64,000 nucleotides of DNA from Okapia johnstoni (lineage: Eukaryota; Chordata; Mammalia; Artiodactyla; Giraffidae), in NCBI GenBank assembly GCA_024291935.2, contig CM044315.1, positions 73,638,385 through 73,702,384 on the forward strand, in the 5' to 3' direction. This document shows positions 35,274-47,113 of this stretch, one piece after another. Below the pieces are notes generated by a model. That model saw nothing but the letters and a program-made list of their open reading frames with translations, did no database searches and was not told the DNA's origin. Numbering within the stretch: the first letter of the stretch is position 1; each line of letters begins with the position of its first letter. The position numbers and the translations under genes were made by a program.

Positions 35274-35476
35274 AAAGTGAAGTCACTCAGTCGTATCTAA
35301 CTCTTTGTGACCCTATTGACTGTAGCCTACCAGGCTCCTCCGTCCATGGGATTTTCCAGGCAAGAATCCTGGACTGGGTTGCCATTTCCTTCTTCAGATC
35401 TTCCCAACTCAGGGATTGAACCCGGGTCTCCTGCATTGTATGCAGACGCATTACTGTCTGAGTCACCAGGGAAGTC
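35274..35476 (-). mobile_element. Bov-tA2 SINE with perfect 18-bp target-site duplication
   Basis: Antisense from GAAGTCACTCAGTCGTATC to the CACCAGGGAAGTC end. CTACTGCTAAGCTAAGTG lies at 35256-35273 and again at 35477-35494, without mismatch. Confidence 0.97.
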
Positions 35477-35576
35477 CTACTGCTAAGCTAAGTGCACTAT
35501 ATTTCCTGTCTTGTACATACTTTTCTTACTGGAGATATTAATAGTTTTTTTGACTTGTTTAGTTCTCTGTATCATT

Positions 35577-37094
35577 CAGTTCAGTGAGTTCAGTCGCTCA
35601 GTCTTGTCTGACTCTTTGCGACCCCATGAATCGCAGCACACCAGGACTCTCTTTCTATCACCAACTCCGGGAGTTTACCCAAACCCATGTCCATCGAGTC
35701 GGTGATGCCATCCAACCATCCTATCCTCTGTCATCCCCTTCTCCTCCTGCCCCCAATCCTTCCCAGCATTAGGGTCTTTTCCGATGAGTCAACTCTTCGC
35801 ACGAGGTGGCCAAAGTATTGGAGTTTCAGCTTCAACATCAGTCCTTCCAATGAGTATTCAGAACTGATTTCCTTTAGGATGGACTGGTTTGATTTCCTTG
35901 CAGTCCAAGGGACTCTCAAGAGTCTTCTCCAACATCACAGTTCATAAGCATCAGTTCTCCAGCACTCAACTTTCTTTATAGGCCAAATCTCACATCCATA
36001 CATGACCACTGGAAAAACCATAGCCTTGACTAGACAGACCTTTGTTGACAATGTAATGTCTCTGCTTTTTAATATGCTGTCTAGGTTGGTCATAACTTTT
36101 CTTTCAAGGAGTACGCGTCTTTTAATTTCATGGCTGCAATCACCATCTGCAGTGATTTTGGAGCCCCCCAAAATAAAGTCTGACACTGTTTCCATTGTTT
36201 CCCCATCTATTTCCCATGAAGTGATGGGACCAGATGCCATGATCTGAGTTTTCTGAACGTTGAGCTTTAAGCCAACTTTTTCACTCTCCTCTTTCACTTT
36301 CCTCAAGAGGCTCTTTAGTTCTTCTTCACTTTCTGCCATAAGGGTGGTGTCATCTGCATATCTGAGGTTATTGATATTTCTCCCGGCAATCTTGATTCCA
36401 GCTTGTGTTTCTTCCAGCCCAGCGTTTCTCATGATGTACTCTGCATACGTTAAATAAGCAGGGTGACAATATACAGCCTTGATGTACTCCTTTTCCTATT
36501 TGGAACCAGATTGTTGTTCCATGTCCAGTTCTAACTGTTGCTTCCTGACCTGCATACAGGTTTCTCAAGAGGCAGGTCAGATAGTCTGGTATTCCCATCT
36601 CTTTAAGAGCTTTCCACAGTTTATTGTGATCCACACAGTTAAAGGCTTTGGCATAGTCAATAAGGCAGAAATAGATGTTTTTCTGGAACTCTCTTGCTTT
36701 TTCGATGATCCAGCAGATGTTGGCAATTTGATCTCTGGTTCCTCTGCCTTTTCTAAAACCAGCTTGAACATCTGGAAATTCATGGTTCACGTATTGCTGA
36801 AGCCTGGCTTGGAGAATTTTGAGCATTACTTTGCTAGTGTGTGAGATGAGTGCAATTGTGCAATAGTTTGAGCATTCTTTGGCATTGCCTTTCTTTTGGA
36901 TTGGAATGAAAACTGACCTTTTCTAGTCCTGTGGCCACTGCTGAGTTTTCCAGATTTTCTGGCATATTGACTGCAGCACTTTCACAGCATCATCTTTCAG
37001 GATTTGAAATAGCTCAACTAGAATTCCATCACCTCTACTAGCTTTGTTCATAGTGATGCTTTCTAAGGCCCACTTGACTTCACATTCCAGGATG
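35577..37094 (-). mobile_element. BovB LINE, 5'-truncated, with 13-bp target-site duplication
   Basis: Antisense 1.5-kb copy. The minus strand encodes QAGFRKGRGTRDQ near 36750, GVHQGCILSPCLF near 36480 and RYADDTT near 36355, in at least three broken frames. TCTCTGTATCATT flanks it at 35564-35576 and 37095-37107. Confidence 0.95.
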
Positions 37095-37329
37095 TCTCTG
37101 TATCATTAGTCTCTACGTTATCAAGTATATCAAATAATTTATCTGTTCCATTTATTTTCCTGAAGACATAAGTCCTGGAGCCCTTCATTCTCTTTCAATT
37201 TTTGTACATGCTAAACAGTGGTCATCCTATGATCCCCCACTCTTTTATTGGAATATAATTACTTTACAATGTTGTGTTAGTTTCTGCTGTACAACATCAT
37301 GAATCAGGCATATGTGTACATATATTACC

Positions 37330-39033
37330 AAGGGAACAAGGGAACCAAAGGAATAATATAATATCAAGGGAACATACTTATAATACCAAGGGAATATTTC
37401 ATGCAAAGATGAGCACAATACAGGACAGAAATGGTATGGACCTAACAGAAGCAGAAGATATTAAGAAGAGCTTGCAAGAAAACACAGAAGAACTATACAA
37501 AAAAGATCTTCATGACCCAGATAACCATGATGGTGTGATCACTCACCTTCACCCTGGAATGCGAAGTCAAGTGGGCAATAGGAAGCATCACTACGAACAA
37601 AGCTATTGAAGGTGATGGAATTCCAGTAAAGCTATTTTAAATCCTAAAAGATGATGTTGTTAAAGTGCTGTACCCCATATGTCAGCAAATTTGGAAAACT
37701 CAGCAGTGGCCACAGGACTGGAAAAGGTCAGTTTTCATTCCAATCCCAAAGAAAAGCAATGCCAAAGAATGTTCAAACTACCGCACAATTGCACTCATAT
37801 CACAAGCTAGCAAAGTAATGCTCAAAATTCACCAAGCCAGGCTTCAGCAATACATGAACCATGAGCTTCCAGATGTTCAAGCTGGATTTAGAAAAGGCAG
37901 AGGAACCAGAGATCAAATTGCCAACATCTGCTGGATCATTGAAAAAGCAAAAGAGTTCCAGAAAAACATCTATTTCTGCTTTATTGACTACTCCAACATC
38001 TTTGGTTGTGTGGATCACAGCAAACTGTGGAAAACTCTTAAAGAGATGGGAATACAAGACCACCTTACTTGCCTCCTGAGAAATTTGTATGCAGGTCAAG
38101 AAGCAACAGTTAAAACTGGACATGGAACAATAGACTGGTTTCAAATTGGGAAAGGAATACATCAAGGCTGTATATTGCCACCCTGCTTATTTAACTTGTA
38201 TGCAGAAATGCTGGGTTGGAAGAAGCACAAGCTGGAATATCAATAACCTCAGATATGCAGATGACACCACCCTTATGGCAGAAAGTGAAGAAGAACTAAA
38301 GAGCCTCTTGATGAAAGTGAAAAAGGAAAGTGAAAAAGTTGGCTTAAAACTCAACATTCAGAAAATAAGATCATGGCATCTGGTCACATCACTTCATGGC
38401 AAATAGGTGGGGAAACAGTGGAAACAGTGGCTGACTTTATTTTTCTGGGCTCCAAAATCACTGCAGATGGTGACTGAAGCCATGAAATTAAAAGACGCTT
38501 GCTCCTTTCAAGAATAGTTATGACCAACTTAGACAGCATATTAAAAAGCAGAGACATTACCTTGCCGACAAAGGTCCAGCTAGTCAAAGGTATAGTTTTT
38601 CCAGTAGTCATGTATGGATGTGAGAGTTGGACTATAAAGAAGGCTGAGTGCTGAAGAATTGATGCTTTTGAACTGTGGTGCTGGAGAAGACTCCTGAGAA
38701 TCCCTTGGACTGCAAGGAGATCAAACCAGTCAATCCTAAAGGAGATCAGTCCTGAGTGTTCATTGGAAGGACTGATGCTGAAGCTGAAGCTCCAATACTT
38801 TGGCCACCTGATGTGAAGAACTGACTCGTTGGAAAAGACCCTAATGCTGGGAAAGATTGAAGGCAGGAAGAAAAGGGGATAACAGAAGATGAGATGGTTG
38901 GATGGCATCACAGACTTGATGGACATGAGTTTGAGCAAGCTACGGGAGCTGGTGATGGACAGAGAAGCCTGGCGTTCTGAAGTCCATGGGATTGCAAAGA
39001 GTCAGACACGACTGAGTGACTGAGCTATATATA
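37330..39033 (+). mobile_element. BovB LINE, 5'-truncated (1.7 kb)
   Basis: Sense copy with QAGFRKGRGTRDQ near 37885, GCILPPCLFNLYAE near 38170 and RYADDTT near 38255. Stops and frameshifts occur at about 37600, 38240 and 38370. The 5' edge (37330-37400) carries several near-copies of an ACCAAGGGAA unit, as if filler was made during insertion. The 3' end lacks a clear duplication because a SINE was added beside it. Confidence 0.93.
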
Positions 39034-39039
39034 TATATC

Positions 39040-39255
39040 GGGCTTCCTAGGTGACACAGTGGTAAAGAATCTGCCTGCCAATGCAGGTGATGCAAAAGAC
39101 GTGGGTTCGATATCTGGGTCAGGAAATTCCTCTGGAGAAGGAAATGGCAACCCACTCCAGTAGTCTTGCCTGGGAAATCCCATGGTCAGAGGAGCCTGGC
39201 AGACTATAGTCCTTGGGGTCGAAAAGAGCTGGACACAACTGAGCACAGCATAGCA
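39040..39255 (+). mobile_element. Bov-tA SINE
   Basis: Sense copy from GGGCTTCCTAGGTGACACAG to GACACAACTGAGCACAGC, directly after the BovB and an (AT)n spacer at 39028-39038. Confidence 0.9.
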
Positions 39256-39378
39256 CATACATATGTTCTCTTCCCTCTTGAGGCTCTCTCCCACTCCCTC
39301 TTCCCATCCCTCTAGGTCATCACAGAGAACTGAGCTCTGTGCTATGCAGTAGCTTCCTTTCAGCTATCTATTTTACAT

Positions 39379-39590
39379 ATGGCTTCTCAGATGGCACTAG
39401 TGGTAAAGAATTTGCCTGCCAAGGCAGGAGACACAAGTTTGATCTCTGGGTTGGGAAGATCCCCTGGAGTAGGAAATGGCAACCCTCTTCAATATTCTTG
39501 CATGGAAAATTCCTTGGACAGAGGAGCTTGGTGGGCCACAGTCCATGGGGTCACAAAGAAGCAGATATGGCTGAGCATGCACACATGTAC
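39379..39590 (+). mobile_element. Bov-tA SINE
   Basis: Sense copy from GGCTTCTCAGATGGCACTAG to a GATATGGCTGAGCATGCAC end, inserted in the L1-BT 3'UTR. Confidence 0.9.
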
Positions 39591-39625
39591 CTACGTCAAT
39601 GCTACTCTCTCAGTTCTATGATTCC

Positions 39626-40490
39626 TTTTTATAATCATCATGGGGACTCTCTTTGCCTTTCTGCTTTGTTCTATCTCCTATTTGACCAATCCCATGTTTC
39701 TCTCTCTCTCTCTTTTAACTCCCTCATTTTGGTGGCATATATCCTGTAGTAGCCTCCTGGAAAGGAAGTATGGGAAGTAATTTTTTAAAAAGACTGCAAG
39801 TCTCAATATGCCTTAATTTTGCCTTCACAATTGATTGGTAGTTCTCTGGATAAAGGAGTCTTGGTTGAAAATAATTTTCTCACAGAAATTTTAAGGCATT
39901 GCTATTTCATATTCTAGTTTCTAGCGTTTGTTGTTGAGAAATTTAATGTTATTTCAATACTCTCTCAATCCCTTATATGATACCACTATTTTCCCCTGGG
40001 AGCCTGAGCATACTTTGTTTTTAATCTCCTAGTGTTCTGAAGTTTCTTAATGATGTCCCTTGACACAGGTTTTTTATTTTTATTTTATTATTATTTTTTT
40101 TAGGTTTTGATTTTAAATCCATTGTGCTCCACCCTTGATAAGCCTTTATAAATTGGAAATATGTATTCTTTAGCCTGGAAATGTTTTTTTTTTGGGGTAT
40201 TCTTTCTTTAATAATTTTCCTTTCTTTTGTCTTTTTGCTTTCTCTTTTTGAAACTCACATTGCTTGGATGTTAGATCTCCTGGATTATTTTTTTCAGTTT
40301 CCTTATCACATCTGTTGTCAAACTCTTTTCGTTCTATTTCTTTAATTTCCAAACATTTTGTTGATTCTTTCTGCTATCATGTGTTTAATTTTCATGAGTT
40401 CTTAGTCTTTTATTATTCCTTTTTTAAAAAAAGAAAGCATCCTAGTCTTATTTCATGAATGCAATGTCTATTTTTATCTAAGTATCAATT
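39626..40490. other. T-rich old LINE-like sequence, family not assigned
   Basis: Pyrimidine-biased plus strand ('tttagtttccttatcacatc', 'ctatttctttaatttcc') looks like an antisense old LINE, but I cannot place it. It continues after the BovB end at 40658. Confidence 0.35.
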
Positions 40491-40493
40491 TAG

Positions 40494-40657
40494 TTCAGTT
40501 CTGTTCGGTCGCTCAGTTGTGTCTGACTCTGTGACCCCATGGACTGCAGCACGCCAGGCCTCCCTGTCCATCACCAACTCCCGGAGTCTACTCAAACTCA
40601 CGTCCATTGAGTCGGTGATGCCATCCAGCCATCTCATCCTCTGTCGTCCCCTTCTCA
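40494..40657 (-). mobile_element. BovB 3' end, short
   Basis: Antisense: CGGTCGCTCAGTTGTGTCTG through GGAGTCTACTCAAACTC to CTCTGTCGTCCCCTTCTC. Only the last 164 bp of BovB are present. Confidence 0.9.
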
Positions 40658-41325
40658 TATTAATGGTCATTTCAAGTTTTTCTTCTGTTTCTTGCTTTAT
40701 TTCCTGTGGCTTAATTTGCTGTTTGTTTCTTTTGTCATCTCTCATTGTGGAATCTCTTTTCAAATAGTTGGTGAAATTTTGCAGCTCTTCATATTTAATA
40801 GTAAGTTACTAAAAAGTCAGTTGGAAGCTCTGTGTAAATGGAATTTGCTGATTGGTGGCTTTACTGTAGAGTAATGGGGAGGTTACTTGACGGGTTTGCT
40901 GGGGATCCCAAAATATCAGTTATTTGTAGTTCTTTTCTCTGAAGCTGGTCAGATTCTCCAGTCGCTTCTCTTGGGTAAGAGAGGCAGGTGTGACCGCCTG
41001 ACTATCCAAGTACTCTAAGCTGAACAGGATATGGGGGCCAAAGGCCTCACCATTCAGTAAGTAAACATTCACTTAACTTGCCTGTTTTCACTTGGCCCTT
41101 CTCTCAGCTACCACAGGACCTAGTTTATCTGTGCTTTGGCCTCTAGGGCTCAATTTTTCTTTTGATCAGATGTCTGGTCTCTTGCTAGGGTAGAGAGATA
41201 TACCAGGTTGGTTTATTCATTTGGGGAAGGGACCTGCAAGTCTAACTTCTCTCTTCACAGACTTTCAATTTCCATACCTCATCCCTGCCTTCTATGGTTC
41301 TCTGTGCTTCAAATTACTGAGGCTT
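40658..41325. other. Old LINE-like sequence, family not assigned
   Basis: Continuation of the T-rich antisense-looking element before the BovB, then text such as 'ctgaagctggtcagattctcc'. No open frame. Confidence 0.3.
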
Positions 41326-41327
41326 TA

Positions 41328-41560
41328 TCAAGAGGCAGTATAATGTGTAGTCAAGGGAATAAACTTTGAACCTAGATCGCTTGGGCTTGAAATTTGGCTA
41401 CGTGACCCTGGACAAATTATTTGACCTCATGCTTCATTTTCTTCTTTTGTAAAATGGTAAAAATAATATTATCTACCTCAAAGGATGTTGTGAGAATTAA
41501 ATGATTTTATACAGATATATATAAAATGCTTAGGACAATGCCTGATATTTAAGAAGATAT
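41328..41560 (+). mobile_element. MIR SINE
   Basis: 'cttgggcttgaaatttggc', 'gtgaccctggacaaattattt', 'ttttgtaaaatggtaaaaat' and 'tgtgagaattaaatga' follow MIR order. Confidence 0.75.
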
Positions 41561-42486
41561 GTTGTAGGATATTACTATTAATATTATTCATTTCTATAGC
41601 TTCCCACTGGATTCACCTCTCAGCATATTTCAAATTTCTCAGCTCTGCTAACTTTCCCCACTTCTAAAAATGTGCCCAGTGACAACTTCTCTTGCATTTT
41701 TTAAAATTATGAGTTGATACCTTTAAAAAATCATTTCTTCTCTTTTTATTGATGTTTTGGGAAAGAAGAAGAGATAAGGACAAATATAAATTATAATACA
41801 TACATATATAAAACATGTTGTTACATATTTATTACATATATAATATATTACTTATATGTTATTATGTTAGAACTGGTTCAATTAGCCAAAATTGAAAGCA
41901 TTGAAATTATAATATCAATGTTGATAAGATTATGGTAAAACAGAGAACTCATACCTTATTGTTATCAATATAAATTAATAAAAATCCTTTGGAATATATA
42001 AATATATAGTGAGTCATAAAAAAACTTTGACCTTTAACTGATTATCCTATGAAATTTTTTAGAGGGAAACATTTAATAAACAAAAAAGTTACACATTTTA
42101 AAGAAATTAGAAGCAACGAAAATTTCCAACAGTCTCAAGATGTTAAAATTCAGCAGATGTCCAGTTTATTGAGTTGATAATATTATATAGTAATTATTTT
42201 CCAACATAAATTATATTGACATTTAAACATTACAATTTAACACTAAGTACAAAGAAACGGGCACAAACGTATGTTCACTGTGGGAAAGCAATATAAACTT
42301 TATATGCTATAAAGGAAATATACAAAAATAAAACCAGTTGTTTTAGCATGGTAGAATTAAGAAGGTTTTGTTTTTCTTTTTAAAAAAATCCTTTTATGTT
42401 ACCATAAAAATGTTTTTATAATTAAAAGAAAAGAACCCTCAAGCCTAAAGCTGACAAAAATCATAGTGATTGTGTCTACCAGGCCC
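41561..42486. other. AT-rich unassigned sequence
   Basis: Very AT-rich with TA/CA steps at 41790-41870. No feature recognised. Confidence 0.35.
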
Positions 42487-42612
42487 CTTAGATGAAGACG
42501 AAAACTAAACCATTCAGCCAAACATCTGAAAGTCTCAGAACAGCCAGGTCTTTGATGTTGGGTAGACTAAACAACCAGATGTTTGACTGAAGTTTTCCGT
42601 TTTCATCTGAAG
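42487..42612. repeat. Imperfect inverted repeat (long hairpin)
   Basis: Left arm 42487-42528 and right arm 42576-42612 are near reverse complements. The innermost 16 bases pair with one mismatch (TTCAGCCAAACATCTG against CAGATGTTTGACTGAA), and outer parts GATGAAGACGAAAAC/GTTTTCCGTTTTCATC pair with a 6-nt bulge. The loop is about 47 nt. It could be a MITE remnant or a hairpin RNA source. Confidence 0.6.
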
Positions 42613-42679
42613 GCTGACATCATGTAACTATAGCCTGAGTGCATTACTGATGTCAGTCACCATAAAGTTCAATGAGTTG

Positions 42680-42890
42680 TTAACATGGCCCCATGCAGCT
42701 CTCCTGGCCTTCCTCATTTGGTACTCACAAATATCACCTTTAACTTGCTCTTTGCTTTAAGGTGTTACTTAACTCTTTGATTATTCTTCATTGTCTAAAG
42801 AATAAAGGCTTAACCCTTCATAACGTGGCCCCAACTGGCATCAACAGCCCCACCTCTCACCATCTGCATCCTTCACAAGGTTTATACACT
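42680..42890 (+). mobile_element. L2-like fragment
   Basis: 'aaagaataaaggcttaaccc' followed by 'ttcataacgtggccccaac' and 'tcaccatctgcatcc' are L2-like. Weak. Confidence 0.4.
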
Positions 42891-42959
42891 CTAGATGCTA
42901 AAAATATAGTCCCTGATCCTCAAGATACTCATAGTTGTACTATTATTATTATCATACAC

Positions 42960-43215
42960 TAGAGAATATTACTGTTATCACTCATTGAGGTACTTTGTTC
43001 CAGAGTGCTAGGGCTTAGTATACAGTATTGAATTTAATCTTCACCATAACTTTCTGTGGCATTATTATTTCCATTTTCGCAGCAAAGAAAGAGAAGCTAC
43101 AGAAGTTAAATATCTTTTTTTCCCCAAATTTTATAACCAGCAAGTTACAGAGCCAGGACTCAGTATATTGGATTCCAAAACTATGCTCTAAATCACACCA
43201 CCACAGAGATATGTT
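42960..43215 (+). mobile_element. MIR SINE
   Basis: 'ttgaatttaatcttcaccata', 'attatttccattttcgcag', 'ttataaccagcaagttacag', 'agccaggactcagtatatt' in MIR order. Confidence 0.7.
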
Positions 43216-43829
43216 TACTAATACATTTACTAAGGTATTATGGTGACTATGTGGTAGTATGGACAGAATGAGGTTTATTGAATGGCAGTAAGTAAAAGTA
43301 GAAATAGGCAAAGGCTTAGTCCAAGTACCAATAATAGAGTGCCTAGTATGTTCTGGACCCTATCCTAAATAATAGGGACACAAAACAGTCAATATCATCT
43401 TTAACAAAGGTGTCAGGAACCCAAAATTAGGTGGAAAGTGCAGGTGTTCCAGGAGTGGAGCTCAAAGGAGTGATGGTGTCATATATGCCCAGGGCTTGGC
43501 TGGGGTACAGAGTCATGGGGTAAAAGCTTCAGGAAGAGGAGAAAGGGAATAGAAAGACTCCCAGATACCAAGGGACTTAGAAAGAGTGCCAAGAGAAATG
43601 TCTGTCTCCCCACAGGAATATTTGAAGAGTGCAGAAGAGGAGAAACTTTATCCATCAGAATCAAGAAAACACTGAAACACATGACAGGCACAACTATTCA
43701 AAACAATAATGAAGATTCCTTTATTTTACTAGTTCCTATTGTATGCCTCTCCTGGGCACCATGGATTTGGATGAAAGTCACGCGGTCCCTCCCAGTAGTG
43801 GTAACTGGGGCTGGATCATTCTTTCCACA
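43216..43829. other. Unassigned, with a short family A start near 43320
   Basis: A 'tgcctagtatgttctgg' start at 43340 resembles the family A 5' end. The rest, including 43400-43700, was not recognised. Confidence 0.3.
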
Positions 43830-44584
43830 AATAAGTATGGAGAAGCTACTATGTTTGAGGCATTGCTCTAGGCACTACAGATACAACTGTAAACAAAACA
43901 GACATGCTGTCATGTAGCTTACATTCTATTAGGGAGGGATGGACAAATAAGTATGTGAAATATATAGACTTTTAGAAGGTGTTAAAAGTCAGGAAGAAAA
44001 ATAAAGGAAGGAAGGAGGGCAGGAAGAATCAGTGAGACTGAGCAAAGACCTGGCATTTTCACAAAAAGGAGATCATGCTAGATAGAAAAAAGAGCAAGTA
44101 CAAAGGCTCTGAGGCTAGAGTGTGTTTGGTGTGATCCAGGAACAACAAAAAGGCTAGTGAAACTGGGGCAGACTAAGTACTATAAGAATTCTGACTCTTA
44201 TTCTGAGAGAGCTGGGTAGCCATTGGATGGCTTCTGAACCAAGAAGGGATATGATCTACTTTATGATGTCACATTTTCATTCTGGCTCCCGTGTTGATAA
44301 TAGACTGGAGGAGGATAAGCGTGGAGATCGGGAGAATGATAGGTGGTATTGCAGAGGAGAAATGATAAGGTGCCCAGGATCAGGATGATAGCAGTAGAGG
44401 TACTAAGTGGTCTGATTCTGAATATACTGTATTTTAAAGGTAGAGCTTATAAAGTTTGCTGATGGATCAGATTGAGATGCGGAAGAGTGGAGTCATAGAT
44501 GACATTTACTTTGGTGAATAAGACTGAGAAGAAGCAGGTTTTAAGGGAAAAGATCTGGAGCTAAGCTTGGACATGCCAAGCCTT

Positions 44585-45850
44585 CAGTTCAGTTCAGTCG
44601 CTCAGTCGTGTCTGATTCTTTGCGACCCCATGAATTGCAGCACGCCAGGCCTCCCTGTCCATCACCAGCTCCCAGAGTTTACTCAAACTCATGTCCTTCG
44701 AGTCAGTGATGCCATCCAGCCATCTCATCCTCTGTCGCACCTTCTCCTCCTGCCCCCAATCCTTCCCAGCATTAAGGTCTTTTCCAATGAGTCAACTCTT
44801 CATACGAGGTGGCCAAAGTATTAGAGTTTCAGCTTCAACATCAGTCCTTCCAATGAACACCCAGGACTGATCTCCTTTAGGATGGACTGGTTGGATCTCC
44901 TTGCAGTCCAAGGGACTCTCAAGAGTCTTCTCCAACATCACAGTTCAAAAGCATCAATTCTTCGGCGCTCAGCTTTCTTCACAGTCCAACTCTCACATCC
45001 ATACATGACTACTGGAAAAACCATAGCCTTGACTAGATGGACCTTTGTTGACAAGGTAATGTCTCTGCTTTTTAATATGCTATCGAGGTTAGTCATAACT
45101 TTCCTTTCAAGGAGCAAGCGTCTTTTAATTTCATGGCTGCAGTCACCATCTGCAGTGATTTTGGAGCCCCCCAAAATAAAGTCTGACACTGTTTCCACTG
45201 TTTCTTCATCCATTTCCCATGAAGTGATGGGACCAGATGCCATGATCTTAGTTTTCTGAATGTTGAGCTTTAAGCCAACTTTTTCATTCTCCTCTTTCAC
45301 TTTCATCAAGAGTCTTTTTAGCTCCTCTTCACTTTCTGCCATAAGGGTGGTGTCATCTGCATATCTTAGGTTATTGATATTTTTCCCGGCAATCTTGATT
45401 CCAGCTTGTGCTTCCTCCAGCCCAGCATTTCTCATGATGTACTCTGCATATAAGTTAAATAAGCAGGATGACAATATACAGCCTTGACGTACTCCTTTTC
45501 TTATTTGGAACCAGTCTGTTGTTTCATGTCCAGTTCTAACTGTTGCTTCCTGACCTGCATACAGGTTCCTCAAGAGGCAGGTCAGGTGGTCTGGTATTCC
45601 CATCTCTTTCAGAATTTTCCACAGTTTGTTGTGATCCACACAGTCAAAGGGTTTGGCACAGTCAATAAAGCAGAAATAGATGTTTTCCTGGAACTCTCTT
45701 GCTTTTTTGATGATCCAGCGGATGTTGGCAATTTGATCTCTGGTTCCTCTGCCTTTTCTAAAACCAGCTTGGACATCTGGAAGTTCACGGTTCTACGTAT
45801 TGCTGAAGCCTGGCTTGGAGAATTTTAAGCATTACTTTACTAGCGTATGA
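44585..45850 (-). mobile_element. BovB LINE, 5'-truncated, longest uninterrupted RT frame here
   Basis: On the minus strand an uninterrupted 233-codon frame (45639-44938) covers NKLWKILKEMGIPDHL, GVRQGCILSSCLF, RYADDTTLMAES and the thumb region. The upstream part is out of frame near 45640-45790. Target-site duplication ATGCCAAGCCTT (44573-44584) and ATGCCAAACCTT (45851-45862). Among the least decayed copies in the window, though still dead. Confidence 0.95.
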
Positions 45851-46450
45851 ATGCCAAACCTTATGTGCATTTAAATATTCAGGTGGAGATGATGAATAAG
45901 CAACTTGATATATGGATCTGGAGTTCAGGGAAGAGGTTCAGGCTAGAGATAAAAATTTAGGATTCATTGGTATGTAGATGATTATTTGAAGCTACATGAA
46001 ATCAGCAAGGAAGTGAGTATATACAAGAAAAAGGTCCAAGGACTGAGCTCTGGTCTAAGGTCAGGACATAAGAAACCAGAAAAGAAGACTGAGGGAGAAT
46101 TATTAAAATTAGAAAGAAAACCAAGAGTGGGTAGATTTTAAGAATCAAATGAAGGCAATGTTTCTAGGAAAATAGAGTGATCAACTCAATTATGTGCTGC
46201 TGAGAATTAAGTGTTGAACTTAATAAGAGAAATTCTAATGGAATGTCTGGCTCTGATGGGGCAGAGCCAGACTGGAAAAGTTTAAGTGAGATTTAGAGGA
46301 AAGGAAGTGGCACAGAGAGATTAGATAAGATATTTGAGGACTTCTACAATAAAATAGCAACAGGGTTGAAGTTGGAAGGGGAGTTTGGGGATTTAATATG
46401 AGAGAAGTATCAGAATTTGTGTGTGTGTGCTTATAGGAATGATCTAGTTC

Positions 46451-46686
46451 AGGGTTTCCCAACTTTGGCAATACTGACATTTTGGGCTGAATAATTTTTT
46501 GTTATGGAGGGCTGTCTTTTGCATTATAGGATTCTGAACATAATATCCCTGGCAGTCTATCCTCTCTATGCATCCCCCTGTCTTCCCAGCTGTGATAGCC
46601 ATAAGGGACTCTAGACATTGCCAAATGTTCCCTGAGAGATGAGGGAGGGGAATGAGAAAAATAACCCATGGTTGAGAACCACTGAC
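46451..46686 (+). mobile_element. hAT-type non-autonomous DNA transposon
   Basis: The termini CAGGGTTTCCCAA and TTGAGAACCACTG are inverted repeats of the CAGTGGTTCTCAA type. The body carries 'tgacattttgggctgaataa' and 'gacattgccaaatgttccc'. Flanks ATCTAGTT and ACCTAGTA agree at 6 of 8 bases, fitting the 8-bp duplication of hAT elements. Confidence 0.75.
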
Positions 46687-47113
46687 CTAGTAGGAAAAAA
46701 TATTGGTGATGCCAGACAGAAAATGGGAGAATTCCTGGGGCAATATCCTTGAGTAAGTGAGAATGGATTTGGATCTATGGCATAAGAAGACAATGGGTCC
46801 ATTAGTTTCATAGATTGTGAATGCACATTAACAGAGAAAGCAGAGGTTATCAGCACAGATGCAGCTGGATGGCTAGGTGTGGTGTTAGGAATCTAACGAA
46901 GTTCTCTTCTAGTCACCTTTGTTTTCTCAATAAAATAAGAAGCAGAGCAAGGCAATTAAATTTGGCACATGAAAAGAGGTGTTGTAGGTTTTCAGAGATG
47001 GAGGCTCACCTAGGAGAATGAAAGACAAAACAGACTGATGAAATGTATTGTGATTGCTGAGCAGCTTTACTGTTCAGCAGTAAAAATCCATTAAGAGTAG
47101 AGTAAGACTAATG

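Larger units (their letters stand above)
37243..39625 (-). mobile_element. L1-BT 3'UTR, antisense, split by BovB and two SINEs
   Basis: The first piece (37243-37326: 'ggaatataattactttacaat', 'catcatgaatcaggcatatg') continues at 39256-39375 ('cctcttgaggctctctccc', 'gctctgtgctatgcagtag', 'cagctatctattttac') and 39591-39625 ('acgtcaatgctactctctca'). The order is that of one L1-BT 3'UTR. Confidence 0.8.

Noticed and set aside
38998..39040. Regular spacing of SINE and LINE ends as a repeat array resembling CRISPR
   Set aside because: The repeats are Bov-tA/BovB tails with unrelated spacing, in a mammalian genome.
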